From positions 989,501 to 1,053,500 of the forward strand of contig JAJOZX010000938.1 of assembly GCA_023014485.1 (NCBI GenBank): 64,000 nucleotides of DNA, given 5' to 3'. A program made the translations under genes and the position numbers. This document shows, in pieces, positions 10,730 through 21,419 of this stretch. Within the stretch, counting starts at the first letter, position 1, and each line of letters begins with the position of its first letter. A model generated the notes under the pieces. It searched no databases. It saw nothing but the letters and a program-made list of their open reading frames with translations, and had not been told where the DNA came from. This DNA is from Bathynomus jamesi. Its lineage: Eukaryota > Arthropoda > Malacostraca > Isopoda > Cirolanidae.

Positions 10730-11325
10730 TCTTAAAGTATGGATAGTATCGAAATTAATGGAAAATGGAAAAAGCGTAGGGTACTGTAGAACCAACCGTA
10801 ACCATAACGTTTTAAATTAACTTTAATACCATTTTATGCTACCATTTAAAACAAATTACAAACGCAAAGTATCCACTGCTTCTTAACAACACACATCCAT
10901 ATGCGTAAAGCCTTCAAAATGGTTAAATCGAATTGGTAAGTTTTAGGCAGTAAGTACAAATTGCACTCCAAACAAGAAATAGAAACTCTCCAAGGACATA
11001 AATATGAAGAACACATGAAAACAGCGTCAGTTTCCTAGCTTCTCTTACTGAGCAAATTCATTGAAAGTTAAATTCAGGACAAAGGGAAAGTTGTTCGGTA
11101 AAAGTTTTTCTTTTAATTTTGGGGACCTCAAACTCCGACATTAATTGTGTATCGAGGGCGAACCTCCTGGCCATTTTCTCTTTGCAATCAGTTTGACTGT
11201 TTTGTGAGAAAATCTTTCAAATCTTCGCTTTCTGGTGAGTCATTATTTTCTTGGGGGTTGTCGACACCGAAAGCTGATGTGAATTTACGAGTACAATACT
11301 CACTCAGATATCTATCTGTGATTGA
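10730..11325. other. No gene recognised
   Basis: AT-rich sequence with short open stretches that match nothing I recognise. I could not read a convincing protein in any frame. Confidence 0.4.
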
Positions 11326-11329
11326 GGGG

Positions 11330-11645
11330 TGGTCCGTGAGAACGGATAACCCAATTTCACGGTAAATTCAGTGTACCCAGCCGGTGGGTGGGGTGGTACA
11401 GCCGTTGCTGCCACCACACAGACTCTCTTCCCTTCTCGCGCGCTATCACACACAGTAGAAGATATGAGAAGCTACAAGTGCACATGCTTAGTCTATGACG
11501 CATGAAGAGACACCGCGGCAAATCGCGATTAACTCGGTGTCATCATCGCGGATAAGCGTACAATTATCACAATTTGTAAATTACGGTTAATTCAATTCAC
11601 GGTTTAATGAATCACGAATAACCGCGTGAGTACCTACTGTATAAT
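11330..11645 (-). mobile_element. Possible pogo/Tigger terminal fragment
   Basis: The minus strand starts near 11640 with ACAGTAGGTACTCACGCGGT and continues with repeated CGGTTAT, TTCACGGT and CGCGATT motifs. This is the style of Tigger/pogo non-coding ends. No transposase and no opposite terminus were found. Confidence 0.35.
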
Positions 11646-11649
11646 TATG

Positions 11650-12360
11650 TACCGAATTATTAAATAAGTAAAGTGACTCAAGTAAAAGATGGAATTCAGT
11701 TATATTTTATTTTCAATATATTGATATAAATACAGTAGTACAGTGACAAAAATGCCGAGGGGGTAATGGGGGATGGGGAGGCGTTAATTCACGCAAGGTT
11801 GACAGTCAAGGATACTGAAATGCTTTATGGTTATTCTAACAAGAGTATCACAGGATTTCAAAATGCTGAAGATATCTTGGAGTATGTGTTGAATTTCAGC
11901 TGCGACAAAGAATACAACTATAGCGAATTAAACAACCAGACGCTTGGTGAAGAAAAACAAAGACTCGGTATTACGAAACTTGTTATCGAATTATACAACA
12001 AAACTTGCTATCGAATTATACAACAAAACTTGTTATCGAATTATACAACAAAACTTATTACTTCATGTTACACATCACCGATTACACTCTCGCAACGAAA
12101 AACATCAAACTAGTGATTATGGATAATTTTAAAAATTTTTACCACTACATCTATGTTTACCACGATGAGACATCTACTGATGTCATCACTAAAAGTTGTA
12201 TACTTTCTAAATAGACCTTAGTGACGAGTATCTTTTGTCTCACAGAGTGGAACGGTATGGACACGTCTGTTTCTCGAATAGAGCCCCTCAATATTAATTG
12301 AGTTAGTATCGAATCATTTAACGTGTTAAGTAATTTTGTGCATATATACTTTCTCAACCG
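11650..12360. other. Unrecognised region with a 25-bp tandem repeat
   Basis: A 115-codon open frame starts at 11766 (MGDGEALIHARLTVKD), but the product matches no family I know and ends in tandem-repeat translation. Three copies of a 25-bp unit containing CGAATTATACAACAAAA run from about 11981 to 12055. Probably not a gene. Confidence 0.4.
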
Positions 12361-12365
12361 TCAAT

Positions 12366-12655
12366 AGTATGGCCGCAAAATGTTAGAGTTCAGAGAAATT
12401 GCAATGTTGAGCAAATATTGCAAGGTGTCACCCAACCCAACACCTTGTTGCAAGGTGCCAACCTCCTACCCCAATGCCAAACCCCCCAAGGTGGGAAGGC
12501 CTCACCCCCAAAGGGGTATGTACCGTATACCTAACCTAAGAGAGATAGAGACGAGGAGAGAGAGGACGAGATCATTCAGCTTCTGCGAGATGCAGAAGCT
12601 TAATGAGAGCTCAGTTAGCATCATTTGGCTTAGAACTCAAAATCCGCCAGTTGGC
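12366..12655 (+). repeat. Inverted repeat R2, left arm
   Basis: Begins AGTATGGCCGCAAAATGTTA and runs through AATTGCAATGTTGA, ACCTAACCTAAGAGAGA, CTTCTGCGAGATGCAGAAGC and GCATCATTTGGCTT. The same series occurs inverted at 15256-15590 with indels. Outer ends of both arms start AGTATGGCCGCAAAA, so the pair has the geometry of terminal inverted repeats. No flanking target duplication is visible. Confidence 0.8.
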
Positions 12656-12781
12656 TTATTCAACAAGTTGGCAGTTGGCTTAATCCGCCAGTTGGCTTAG
12701 AAGACATAAATGGCCTGTATATATTAATAACCTTCGAACGAAATTAAAAGCGCACACAAACGCACATACATCCCCTATTAT

Positions 12782-12782
<1 letters not shown>

Positions 12783-12835
<53 letters not shown>
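12783..12835. repeat. (CA)n(TA)n compound microsatellite
   Basis: About 10 CA units followed by a TA array. Confidence 0.95.
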
Positions 12836-12838
<3 letters not shown>

Positions 12839-12957
12839 AGATGCATGTAAAACACTAATAACAAAATATATACGAGCATAACCACCACAAAAAAAAAACC
12901 ACAGCACCACAACCACCGATCGTCTAGTATAGTTTACCATCACCAAACCCACCTTAC

Positions 12958-13050
12958 CCACGGCTTTTACTTATCAGCTCCTGGTAGACCAACAAGGTCT
13001 CTAAATACGACCCCAATGGACAGGTGGGTAGACCGACAACGTCTCAAAAA
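12958..13050 (+). repeat. Short repeat R4 (GGCTTTTACTTA type)
   Basis: CCACGGCTTTTACTTATCAG and CTGGTAGACCAACAAGGTCTC resemble ACCTACGGCTTTTACTTACC and CTGATAGACCAATATGGTCTC at 53.5-54.2 kb. A second GTAGACCGACAACGTCTC follows at about 13028. Class unknown. Confidence 0.6.
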
Positions 13051-13059
13051 AAGGGCAAC

Positions 13060-13190
13060 GCTACATCTTAGAATCTGCTCATGGCTGGTCTACCTAACTC
13101 TGTTCGTGATTGTGTATAGTGCATGTTTTCCGTGGTGGCGGAGAGGACCTACAATTTTACGTGTGTTCCGAACCACAATGCTTTAATTTT
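13060..13190 (+). repeat. Short dispersed repeat R1, uninterrupted copy
   Basis: Carries GGTCTACCTAACTCTGTTCG, TATAGTGCATGTTTTCCGTG and, further right, ACCTACAATTTTACGTG and TTCCGAACCACA. The reverse complement of the same series flanks element A1. It abuts the 3' end of the CR1 fragment. Confidence 0.78.
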
Positions 13191-13196
13191 ACTACC

Positions 13197-15255
13197 TTAA
13201 ACTATACCCAATCTATCAACATATGCTTCTAATCGAAATTTAAACATGTTTATAGACGTGCTACTAATTACTTCTACCGGCAAACTATTCCACCTATTTA
13301 CTATTCTATGCGTAAAAACGTTTTTGGCAACTGCTGTCTCGAACCTTCTACTTGTCAACTTAATCCCGTTACTTCTACTCCTATTATACTGAGATATTTC
13401 GAAAAAGCTATCTCTATCTACGTTATCGAACCCATTCATAATTTTGAAAACCTGGATTAGATCACCCCTTAGCCTCCTAGTCTCGAGTGTAGTCAATTTT
13501 AACTCCTTAAGCATATCCTCGTACGACTTCGATCTAAGCGAAAGAATCATCTTAGTTGCTCGTCTTTGAACTCTTTCGATTTTGTCTATATCTTTTCGCA
13601 TATGCAGATTCCAAAATTGGATCGCGTACTCCAAATGGGGTCTAACTACTGATTTATAAAGAGGAACAATAATATCGCGCGATTTGTACTTAATATTCCG
13701 AGCAATAAAACCTAGCACTTTGTTCGCTTTATTGACCGCTGCTGCACTTTGATTCGCCACTTTTAAATCACCAGAACTATAACTCCTAAATCTTTTTCCT
13801 GCTCTACGCTTGGTAACTCCTTCCCTGACATACTATACGCAAAATTACCTTTACGCGAACCTATATGTAAAATTTTGCACTTATCGACGTTAAATCTCAT
13901 TTGCCGTGTGACTGATCAATCAACGATTTTATTCAGATCTTCCTGGATTTTACCTCTATCTTCGTCATTAATCGCCCTACACCCAACTTCGAGTCGTTCC
14001 CAAACTTTGAAACTGTACTGACTAGGCCGACATCTACTGTAAATCGTTAATATATATAAGAAAAAGCAAGGGGCCCAATACAGAACCCTGAGGAAAGCCA
14101 CTCGCTACATTAGCTCAAGACTACGCCGCTCCATCAAGACCACCCCTGTTTCCTACCTCGCAACCACTCTTCTATCCAATTTATTACTACACCCCTGATT
14201 CCATGAGCCTTAGATTTTCAATGAGTCTTTTGTGCGGTACGGTGTCAAACGCTTTTTGAAAATCTAAATACAAGACATCAACCGCCCGATGACTATCGTA
14301 AACATCAACCACGCTTTGAAAAAATTCTGAAAGATTAGTTAAGCAAGATTTGTTTCGCCTAAAACTGTGCTGCGTATTTCTAACCAAGTAATACAATTCT
14401 AAGTTCGAGTATACGATCCCTAATTATTGATTCCAGTTGCTTACCTACAACAGACGTTAAACTGATTGGCCTATAATTTCCCGCCGCACTTTTATCGCCT
14501 TTCTTAAAGATAGGTGTTACATTTGCTAATTTGAAATTATCTGGTACGCACCCCTCAGAAATAGACGCATTAAAAAGTTTTGTTAGCGGCACAACAATGC
14601 TTTCTTTTAATTCTTTTTGTTGTATGGGGTATATGGAATCCGGCCCCGGTGATTTACCCATTTTCATTTTATCAATATAGCGCATTGCCTCCCTTTCACT
14701 AACCACAATATTATCCAAAATATTACCATTATCAAAAAGTATTATGTCTTTGACCGTAGGGATATTCGTTACATCTTCTATAGTAAAAACTGACGTAAAA
14801 AATTCGTTTAGCAAGGTAGCCATTTCCTTTTTATCAGAAACTAGCTCTCCGTTAACATTTTTCAACGGCCCCAAGATACTTTTTACTGGATTTCTATTGT
14901 TGACGTATAGAAAGAATCGCTTGGGGTTTTTACCATCACGAGCTATGGAGATTTCAAATTCGCGCTTGGACTTTTTTATTACACTTTTCGCTTCACGCCT
15001 TAGAGATATGTAGTTGTTTCGTAACCACAAATTGTCTTTATCGCACTTATGTAGCCTATAAGCCCTATCTCTACTCTTTATAATATCTCCTACTTTAGAA
15101 GTAAACCACAAGGGCTTGTTGTTTACTTTCGCACGCTTAATTTTGTACGGTACACATTCCTCATTTATAGTCCTAAATACTGTTTCAAACGATTTCCACA
15201 TTAGTTTTGCGTTGGAGATCCCCATTACGTTTTCCCATTTGACGTGTGACAATTC
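13197..15255 (-). mobile_element. CR1-group non-LTR retrotransposon fragment
   Basis: Minus-strand, 5'-truncated LINE with RT and the C-terminal region in at least four frames. The 5' side merges with repeat R2 near 15256, and the 3' side meets R1 at 13190. It carries no endonuclease. The region between 13760 and 14190 is badly decayed. Confidence 0.88.
13197..15255 (-). pseudogene. CR1-like reverse transcriptase (broken)
   Basis: From the N-terminal side: KPLWFTSKVGDIIKSRDRAY, RFFLYVNNRNP, KMGKSPGPDSIYPI, NFKLANVTPIFKKGDKSAAG, NYRPISLTSVVGKQLE, then after a frame break HSFRRNKSCLTNL, VLYLDFQKAFDTVPH (palm Asp) and, decayed, a LLFLIYINDL stretch. The expected FADD catalytic motif reads FGND by translation near 14010, so the active site is lost. 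The C-terminal part (13760-13197) is well kept: ANKVLGFIARNI, VRPHLEYAIQFWN, RVQRRATKMI and VNRWNSLPVEVI. This is the standard CR1 order. Confidence 0.87.
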
Positions 15256-15590
15256 ATTTCGAAGCCAAGTGATGCTACCTAGGCTCTCATTAAGCTTCTG
15301 CATCTCGCAGAAGCTGGATGGTCTCTTCCTCTCTCTCCTCCTCTCTCTCTCTCTTAGGTTGGGTATATATACCCCTTTCGGGGGTGAGGCCGTCCCAACT
15401 TCTCCCGTAAAGAGGTTAGGTGGACTCCCCCAGATTGCTGGGGGAGTTCTCCCCTTTTTGGGGCACCCTGTGGTGGTGGGGGTTTGCTCCTTGAAACAAG
15501 GTGGTTGGGTGGGTGGCACTTTGCAACATTTGATCAACATTGCAATTGCTCTGCACTCTAACTTTTTGCGGCCATACTACTAACGTTCAA
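15256..15590 (-). repeat. Inverted repeat R2, right arm
   Basis: Reverse complement of 12366-12655 with extra GC-rich sequence in the middle. Its outer end reads TTTTTGCGGCCATACT. The CR1 frame runs open through it, but that translation (proline-rich, then RERERRRERKR) has no CR1 counterpart. I treat it as repeat sequence. Confidence 0.8.
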
Positions 15591-15599
15591 ACCTCCATT

Positions 15600-16063
15600 T
15601 TCATGTTATTCAGCAGGACATCATTTCTGAAAAGAATTGTATGTATTATACAAAGCAATGAAAATAGAATTATCTCCACGATTAATTGTGGGTTTACTAT
15701 ACTATTAAAAAATAATATCTTCACATGTTAATAAATACTGTGTGCAACTACGTTTCGGTTTACTCATCACCCCATTTTAACTCTTTCGGTGTTTTCTACG
15801 GTCTTTTACGCGGCGGATTCGTTTAGGTTAAGTTACGTTAACTGAAGGGGTTTAAATAACACTGAAGAGGTTAAATAACTAATCTAATTTAAAATTTAAG
15901 AAAGCTTCATTTTTTTAACTTCTACATCTCTAACGTAAATCAAACTGTTTTAACAAAATTGTTTTAATATATTAAACACCAAATTAAATTAGAAAATTAG
16001 TAATGTATTAACTCAAGAATTAGAAAACTTTTGCATCAATTCTTTAAAATCTTATGCCTAGAA
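15600..16063. other. No gene recognised
   Basis: AT-rich with no convincing reading frame. Two TTAGGTTAAGTTACGTTAAC-like stretches hint at old telomere-type repeat relics. Confidence 0.5.
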
Positions 16064-16071
16064 ATATTTTT

Positions 16072-16343
16072 GGTACTTTCCTGTTATCCCGAACCCCAGA
16101 CTTTTTGCCAGATTGGGACGCCACTTGCCAGATTAAAAAAAAATTGGCAATGAAATAAATTTATCAATGTTAAATAACTAACCTAACATAACCTAACCTA
16201 ACCCAACCCCTGGTTAGGTTGGGTTAAGTTAGGTTAGGTTTGGTTAGTTACTGAACATTTAAAAAAAAAACAAATTTGCCAATCTGGCAAAAGGCGTACG
16301 AATCTTGCAAAAAGTCTGAGGTCCGGGATAATAGGAAAGTACC
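16072..16343. mobile_element. 272-bp foldback MITE with CCTAA core
   Basis: Inverted ends of about 60 bp start GGTACTTTCCTGTTATCCCG on the left and GGTACTTTCCTATTATCCCG on the right. The centre is itself an inverted CCTAA / TTAGG array. Flanks ATATTTTT (16064-16071) and ATATTTTC (16344-16351) match at 7 of 8 positions, which suggests an 8-bp duplication and hence hAT mobilisation (inference). Confidence 0.8.
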
Positions 16344-16865
16344 ATATTTTCTGTTAAAACTTTTGCATTAAATTAAAATAGTAAAAAACTTACATTAAAG
16401 AGAATGGTACTTCTCGGAGTTAAACTTGGCTTAACCACATGGTTCAAATCATTCCAGATTAACTGTGATGTTAACAGTAAGTTCAAATATATAGTTATTA
16501 GACTAGACTCGTTGGGATTGAAAAATTGCGGTTTATTAATAAATGAAAAATAATATTTTATAATACTTAATTGGAAAACATACGTTAAGTTCAATAGATG
16601 GAATATAAAGTTAGGAAATAGCCTCAGATGTGTATATGACTTTTAGCACAAAGTCAGAAGAACAGGTTTTGTTGCCTTCACACTCGTATTCACGTTTAGC
16701 TAATCAGGCACAGGTTTGACCGTCACGTGATGCTCACTTCCTGTTTCGTCCAATCGTATATTAATAATTGTCGTAGAACATTAGATCTGTGTAAGTAATT
16801 TAATATCGTAAAATGGCCAAATAAGTCAGTTAATTAAATAATATACAAGTAGTAGGAATTGGGTA

Positions 16866-17412
16866 ATATTCGTTTCAGCACACATCGGTGTTTTCCAATT
16901 AAAACTTATTTTTCTGGTCATATTTTAGTAGTTTGGACAAATCTGATATCCGTTTCCTGTGCAAACGTGTATTTTTTTTAATATCTTCACTTGACAATAT
17001 CTAGTTTTTATCTAGTTATTTCACCATTTTTTTTATTTTTCGCTCCTCATTTAGTAGCTGTACTCGCGATATATTGATTTTTTCGCTCTTTATTTAGTTA
17101 TCAGCCGTACGTATTCGCGATATGTTATTTTACTGTATGTTAGGTTAAGGTTAGGTTAGGGTTAGATGAGGTTAGGTTATTCATTAGGGAAAGATGAAAA
17201 CATATTTTTCTGGTCAATTTGTAGTCGTTTTGCACGAATCTGACATCCGTTTTCTGTACAAAAGCGTAGTTTTTGCGATATCTTCAAGTGAAGATATCTC
17301 AAAAACTACACATTTGCACAGGAAACGGATGTCAGATTCATACAAAACGACTAAAAATTGACAGAGAAATATGTTTCCGTCGAAAAACACCGAAGTGTGC
17401 TAAAACGAATAT
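16866..17412. mobile_element. Foldback element of about 545 bp
   Basis: Inverted ends begin ATATTCGTTTCAGCACACAT at the left and ATATTCGTTTTAGCACACTT on the complement at the right. They extend through GACATCCGTTT(C/T)CTGT to a palindromic centre GATATCTTCAAGTGAAGATATC, counted as overlapping halves near 17285. A third, direct partial copy of the arm lies at about 17205-17290. There is no coding capacity. Confidence 0.78.
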
Positions 17413-17419
17413 TTTTCTA

Positions 17420-19235
17420 GAAATTTAATAAAAGTCATAAAATAAGTTGTGTAAACTTGTATAAACTTGTGTAGTTCCAGGTGCGTGAGGAAAAAAGAGA
17501 AATGTTCTATCCCAATGCAAGACAGCAATCTGAAGTCTCTTTTGAAGGGAACGTCGGTGATCGTCGGTTAGAGAGTGGAGAACAAGTTGTCAAGTTGCCT
17601 TCTTTTGATTCGAGCCCGTGAGAAATATGGCACACGAGTATATTCAAAATTAGCTTAATTGATACTTTTCCACAATTTTAATAAGCTCCCAATGTTAATT
17701 GCCCTTGACGATTGGTTTGGTTTAGTCGTGATATTTTCGTTGTTGTGGAAATATATATATATATAGTATATTGACGATTGGTTAGGTTAAGTCGTAATAC
17801 TTCCGTTAGTTTTAACGAAAATATCACGACCTAACCGGGCATTCAATTAACCTAACTAGTTGGTTAATAATACATTCACGTCTCATTCCAAAGTTGTAGG
17901 GCGGGATACTTTTGCTACCAGTCTGTGTTAAAATTGTTACTAACTGAAAGGTAGAAAATGGGGGTGCTATAAAGGAAAAGTTCCTTAACTTAGTTAAAGT
18001 CAAGTGAAAAACTGGTCTGAAGAAAGACATCAATGAGTTCACGCTACCACTTAAATATCAACATCCTAATTGTGCGAATTAATATTGGTGCATTAGTGAA
18101 CTAAATAAATAAATGCAAATTCTGTTGTCATATCCACCCACGAACGGTATAATGATTTGAAATAGAAACAATGACCAAGTTCCATTATTCACATTTTCGT
18201 TCATGGGCTTCACCTGGGGAAGGGACGACACCCAAGGAGAAACCAATCTCGAAACCTCAACCCATGTATCATAAATAAACATACAGTATGTAAATACATA
18301 TAATGATTGAGCGTTAGCCATAAGTTATAATTGGGAGAAGGTCTTGCTTATGGTTCTAAATTTAAAAGTGTCAATGTACAAAGACATCGAACGGTTTGTT
18401 AAATGAACTTTAATTAAATTAAATGATGGGGCTCGCTTGCTCTCCTTCGCAGTAACTAAGATCAGACGACGGTGGAGCCCATAGCTTTACGAGGCCTCTG
18501 AGCCTCGAGAAACTAGGATTATGTAGTATACAGTACAGTATACAATAACTTTGGTTTTTGCAGACTTCATCCAGCCATCGAAACAGTACCATAATAAAAA
18601 TAAGAGACTTAGGCTCTCCCGAGCATACAGGCGTTATAGGATTAAAAACAAATTAGAGTTGTACTTACGTGATTTCTAAAATAATTATGGTGTAAATAAA
18701 TAGAGAAGTTCGCAACTTTTCATATTTCTTTTATATACATATTTTGTATAAGGTGACATATAATTTCCTACGGTTTGCGGATCATTTCCATATGCATGTT
18801 TTCAAGGTAAATAAAAGATAAAATTAAGAATAATTCAATTCACTTCAGTTTATTTACAAATATAAACGAAGTTTACATAGATGAGTATAATTTTATTATT
18901 AAATACAGATGCTGTATGCAGTTGTAAACTGCCTTTAGCAAGCTTATGCTCTTTACAGGTTAAAATATGTTAATCAGATTCATAATTAAACTGGCCAAGA
19001 GGTGTTTAGAACAGTTGAGCCCGAAAATGAAAGGTTAAGGGCTGAACGAAACAGTAGCATTTATTAGAAAGAAATATAATTCCATACGACAAATACAAAA
19101 CAATAATATTCATTTGCGATGCTGCCTCAATACAAAACATTTTTCTTTTCTAAATAATATTTCTCTCAGTGACTGTTTATTACCATATCAGTGTTGCTGA
19201 TCTACAAATAGCATTGGCTCCCGATATAACAATGC
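17420..19235. other. No gene; one short foldback near 17.76-17.85 kb
   Basis: Mostly unique-looking AT-rich sequence. At 17764-17850 a GACGATTGGTTAGGTTAAGT arm meets TAACGAAAATATCACGACCT, the same inverted module that dominates 20.0-21.1 kb and recurs at 50.6 kb. GGTGCTATAAAGGAAAAG at about 17953 also recurs near 50.71 kb. No protein recognised. Confidence 0.55.
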
Positions 19236-19243
19236 CATACCAG

Positions 19244-19552
19244 CAGGACCGCCGAGAGGGCGAGGAAGCCGGGTTAAATCCCCGGGGCCCGGACTTTTAG
19301 GGGGCCGGAAAGAGGGGTGATAAAATCTAAAAATATTAATAAAGCAATTGATTAAATAACAGAGAGGAAATATAATTAATGAACATATATTTTATAGAGA
19401 TTATCATACTGTATGTTTTGAATAGTGTCTTGGACATATAATCAGTTTGCTTGTTATGTACACAAAAAACATTCATAATAAAATACTGAATAAACATGGG
19501 GGCCCATATACCAATCCTTCCCCGGGACCCGTGGCAGCTCTCGCCGGCCCTG
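19244..19552. mobile_element. 309-bp hAT-type MITE
   Basis: Ends CAGGACCGCCGAGAGG and, inverted, CAGGGCCGGCGAGAGC are flanked by perfect 8-bp duplications CATACCAG (19236-19243 and 19553-19560). GC-rich tips and an AT-rich middle give it a composition unlike its surroundings. No coding sequence. CAGGG-type tips with 8-bp duplications are typical of hAT MITEs. Confidence 0.92.
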
Positions 19553-19560
19553 CATACCAG

Positions 19561-20019
19561 TAGTATCCATTCAGCTGTCGTCCATTTGACAAGTGGAAGA
19601 TATTCTAAGCAGTGACATATGAAACCTACAGATACCCATCAATCTGGTAATGTTATAATGCTATTAAAATTTAATATGCATCAAAACATTGTTTTTCATT
19701 CATAAACCGCCTATATATGTATTTATATATATATATCAGGTTTTTGCTCTGTCTTTGTTATAACACAAAATAATATCTGAATTTGTGTTCAATATTAAAT
19801 GTAAATAAATAAATAAATAAATCAATTTGGAATTTGCTCAGGGCGCAATAATGCCTACCTACGGTTCTGTTTTTATACAATGAAACTTCAGTTCGTTCAG
19901 GCTTGCCAATACCATGCACACTGTCATCACGTCCAAAGGTTTTTTTTTCAGTTTTTACGGGACCATATTTTATTCACTTCATTGTCATCCCCCTTGTTAA
20001 TATATATATCAGCCGTATA
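19561..20019. other. No gene recognised
   Basis: AT-rich sequence with short TA and AAAT runs. No recognisable protein or repeat end. Confidence 0.5.
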
Positions 20020-21410
20020 ATGCTAACTAACGAAAATATCACGACCTAACCTAACCAATCGTCAAGGGCGTACAGTTCATCTAACGATTGGTTAGGTTAA
20101 GTCGTAATATTTTCGTTAGTTAACCTTATAAGGCTAAGTAACGAAGGCTGGGGGCCCTGATCTTCAGATGATCCAGCGGAAAATATTTTCTGAAGATAGA
20201 AATCAGACGGCATCGAATTAAGTTATGGGCGAAAAAGTAAAATTATTAAAACAATTTATGCAAAATCCAACAAAATTATATTTTCGAGTTGCGGGGTGGT
20301 CAAACTTTCTTTAATAGACCCCAAAATTGGTAAGTAGGTTTGAATCAGTGATTTTCACGATATTAAGGGGATGGACATCGACATTTTAAATTTTTCCAAA
20401 AAATGACCCACCCTACTGCACAAACGTGGTTGAAAATTCCAAACTTTTAACTCAATACGTGCAGAAAGTTTGGATCTTATTAAAAATTTGGGAGCTATTG
20501 AAGAATAGGGACCCCAGCTTTCTTTAGTTAGTTTTATAAGGCTAACTAACGAAAATATCATGACCTAACCCTAACCAATCGTCAAGGGCGTACAGTTAAC
20601 CTAACGATTGGTTAGGTTAGGTCGTGATATTTTCGTTAGTTAGCCTTATAGGCCTAACTAAAGAAGGATGGGGGGGGTCCCTATTCTTCAATAGCTCCAA
20701 AATTTGGACTGTCAAATTTTTTTGAAAATTTTGTCACTAGTACAGTTTTTATGCTGATTCTAAATATGCAACTCATTTTTTGCGGAAATAAATACTTAAC
20801 ATTTTATTGGCGTTTGTTTGCAAGAATTGCAAGAATAGTGCCAGCTTCTGCATACGAACTCGCATAAACAGTAATTTTTGTTGTTATTAATGTTCCCCGG
20901 TCACTTGAATGCCTGATTAGGTCAATTGAATGCCAGGTTAGGTCAACTGTAAGCCCTTGACGATTGGTTAGGTTGAGTCATAATATTTTCGTTAGTTTTA
21001 ACGAAAATATCACGACAACCTAACCAATCGTCAAGGGCGTACAGTTGACCTAACCGGGCATTCAGTTGACCTAACCGGGCATTCAATTGACCGGAGGCAA
21101 CTCGCAACTAGATAGATTACAGCACTGCATTATCATATGCTCACACTACAACAATAATATTCACACTAAACTACGTGTAAGCAGGCAACAAATAAACATT
21201 AATAACAACAAAAATTACTGTTTTTTGCGAGTTCGTATGGAGAAGCTGGCACTATTCCTGCAAACAAACGCTAATAAAATGTTAAATATTTATTTCCACA
21301 AAAATTGAGTTGCACACTTAGAATCAACATAAAAAACTGTACTAGTGACAAAATTTTCAAAAAAATTTGACACAGTCCAAATTTTTAATAAGATCCGAAA
21401 GTTTTATTAT
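20020..21410. repeat. Nested inverted-repeat complex with TTAGG-type modules
   Basis: At least three inverted pairs of a module reading CTAACGAAAATATCACGACC, then TAACC repeats, then AATCGTCAAGGGCGTACAGT (20028-20130, 20543-20645, 20950-21055). Around these is a larger inverted repeat: 20695-20910 is matched in reverse at about 21180-21400 (shared GCCAGCTTCTGCATACGAAC-type sequence and ATTTTGTCACTAGTACAGTT). A third pair surrounds TATTGAAGAATAGGGACCCC. No protein. Probably several foldback insertions on top of each other. Confidence 0.75.
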
Positions 21411-21419
21411 AGTAAATAC

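Noticed and set aside
11766..12113. 115-codon frame as a small gene
   Set aside because: No homology recognised, and its second half is the translation of a 25-bp tandem repeat.
15256..15540. Proline/arginine-rich extension of the CR1 protein
   Set aside because: The same DNA occurs inverted at 12.4-12.65 kb without CR1 sequence, so it is repeat R2 read through by chance.
16180..16260. True telomere end
   Set aside because: The CCTAA/TTAGG run is short, imperfect and inverted on itself inside a MITE. There is no long array.
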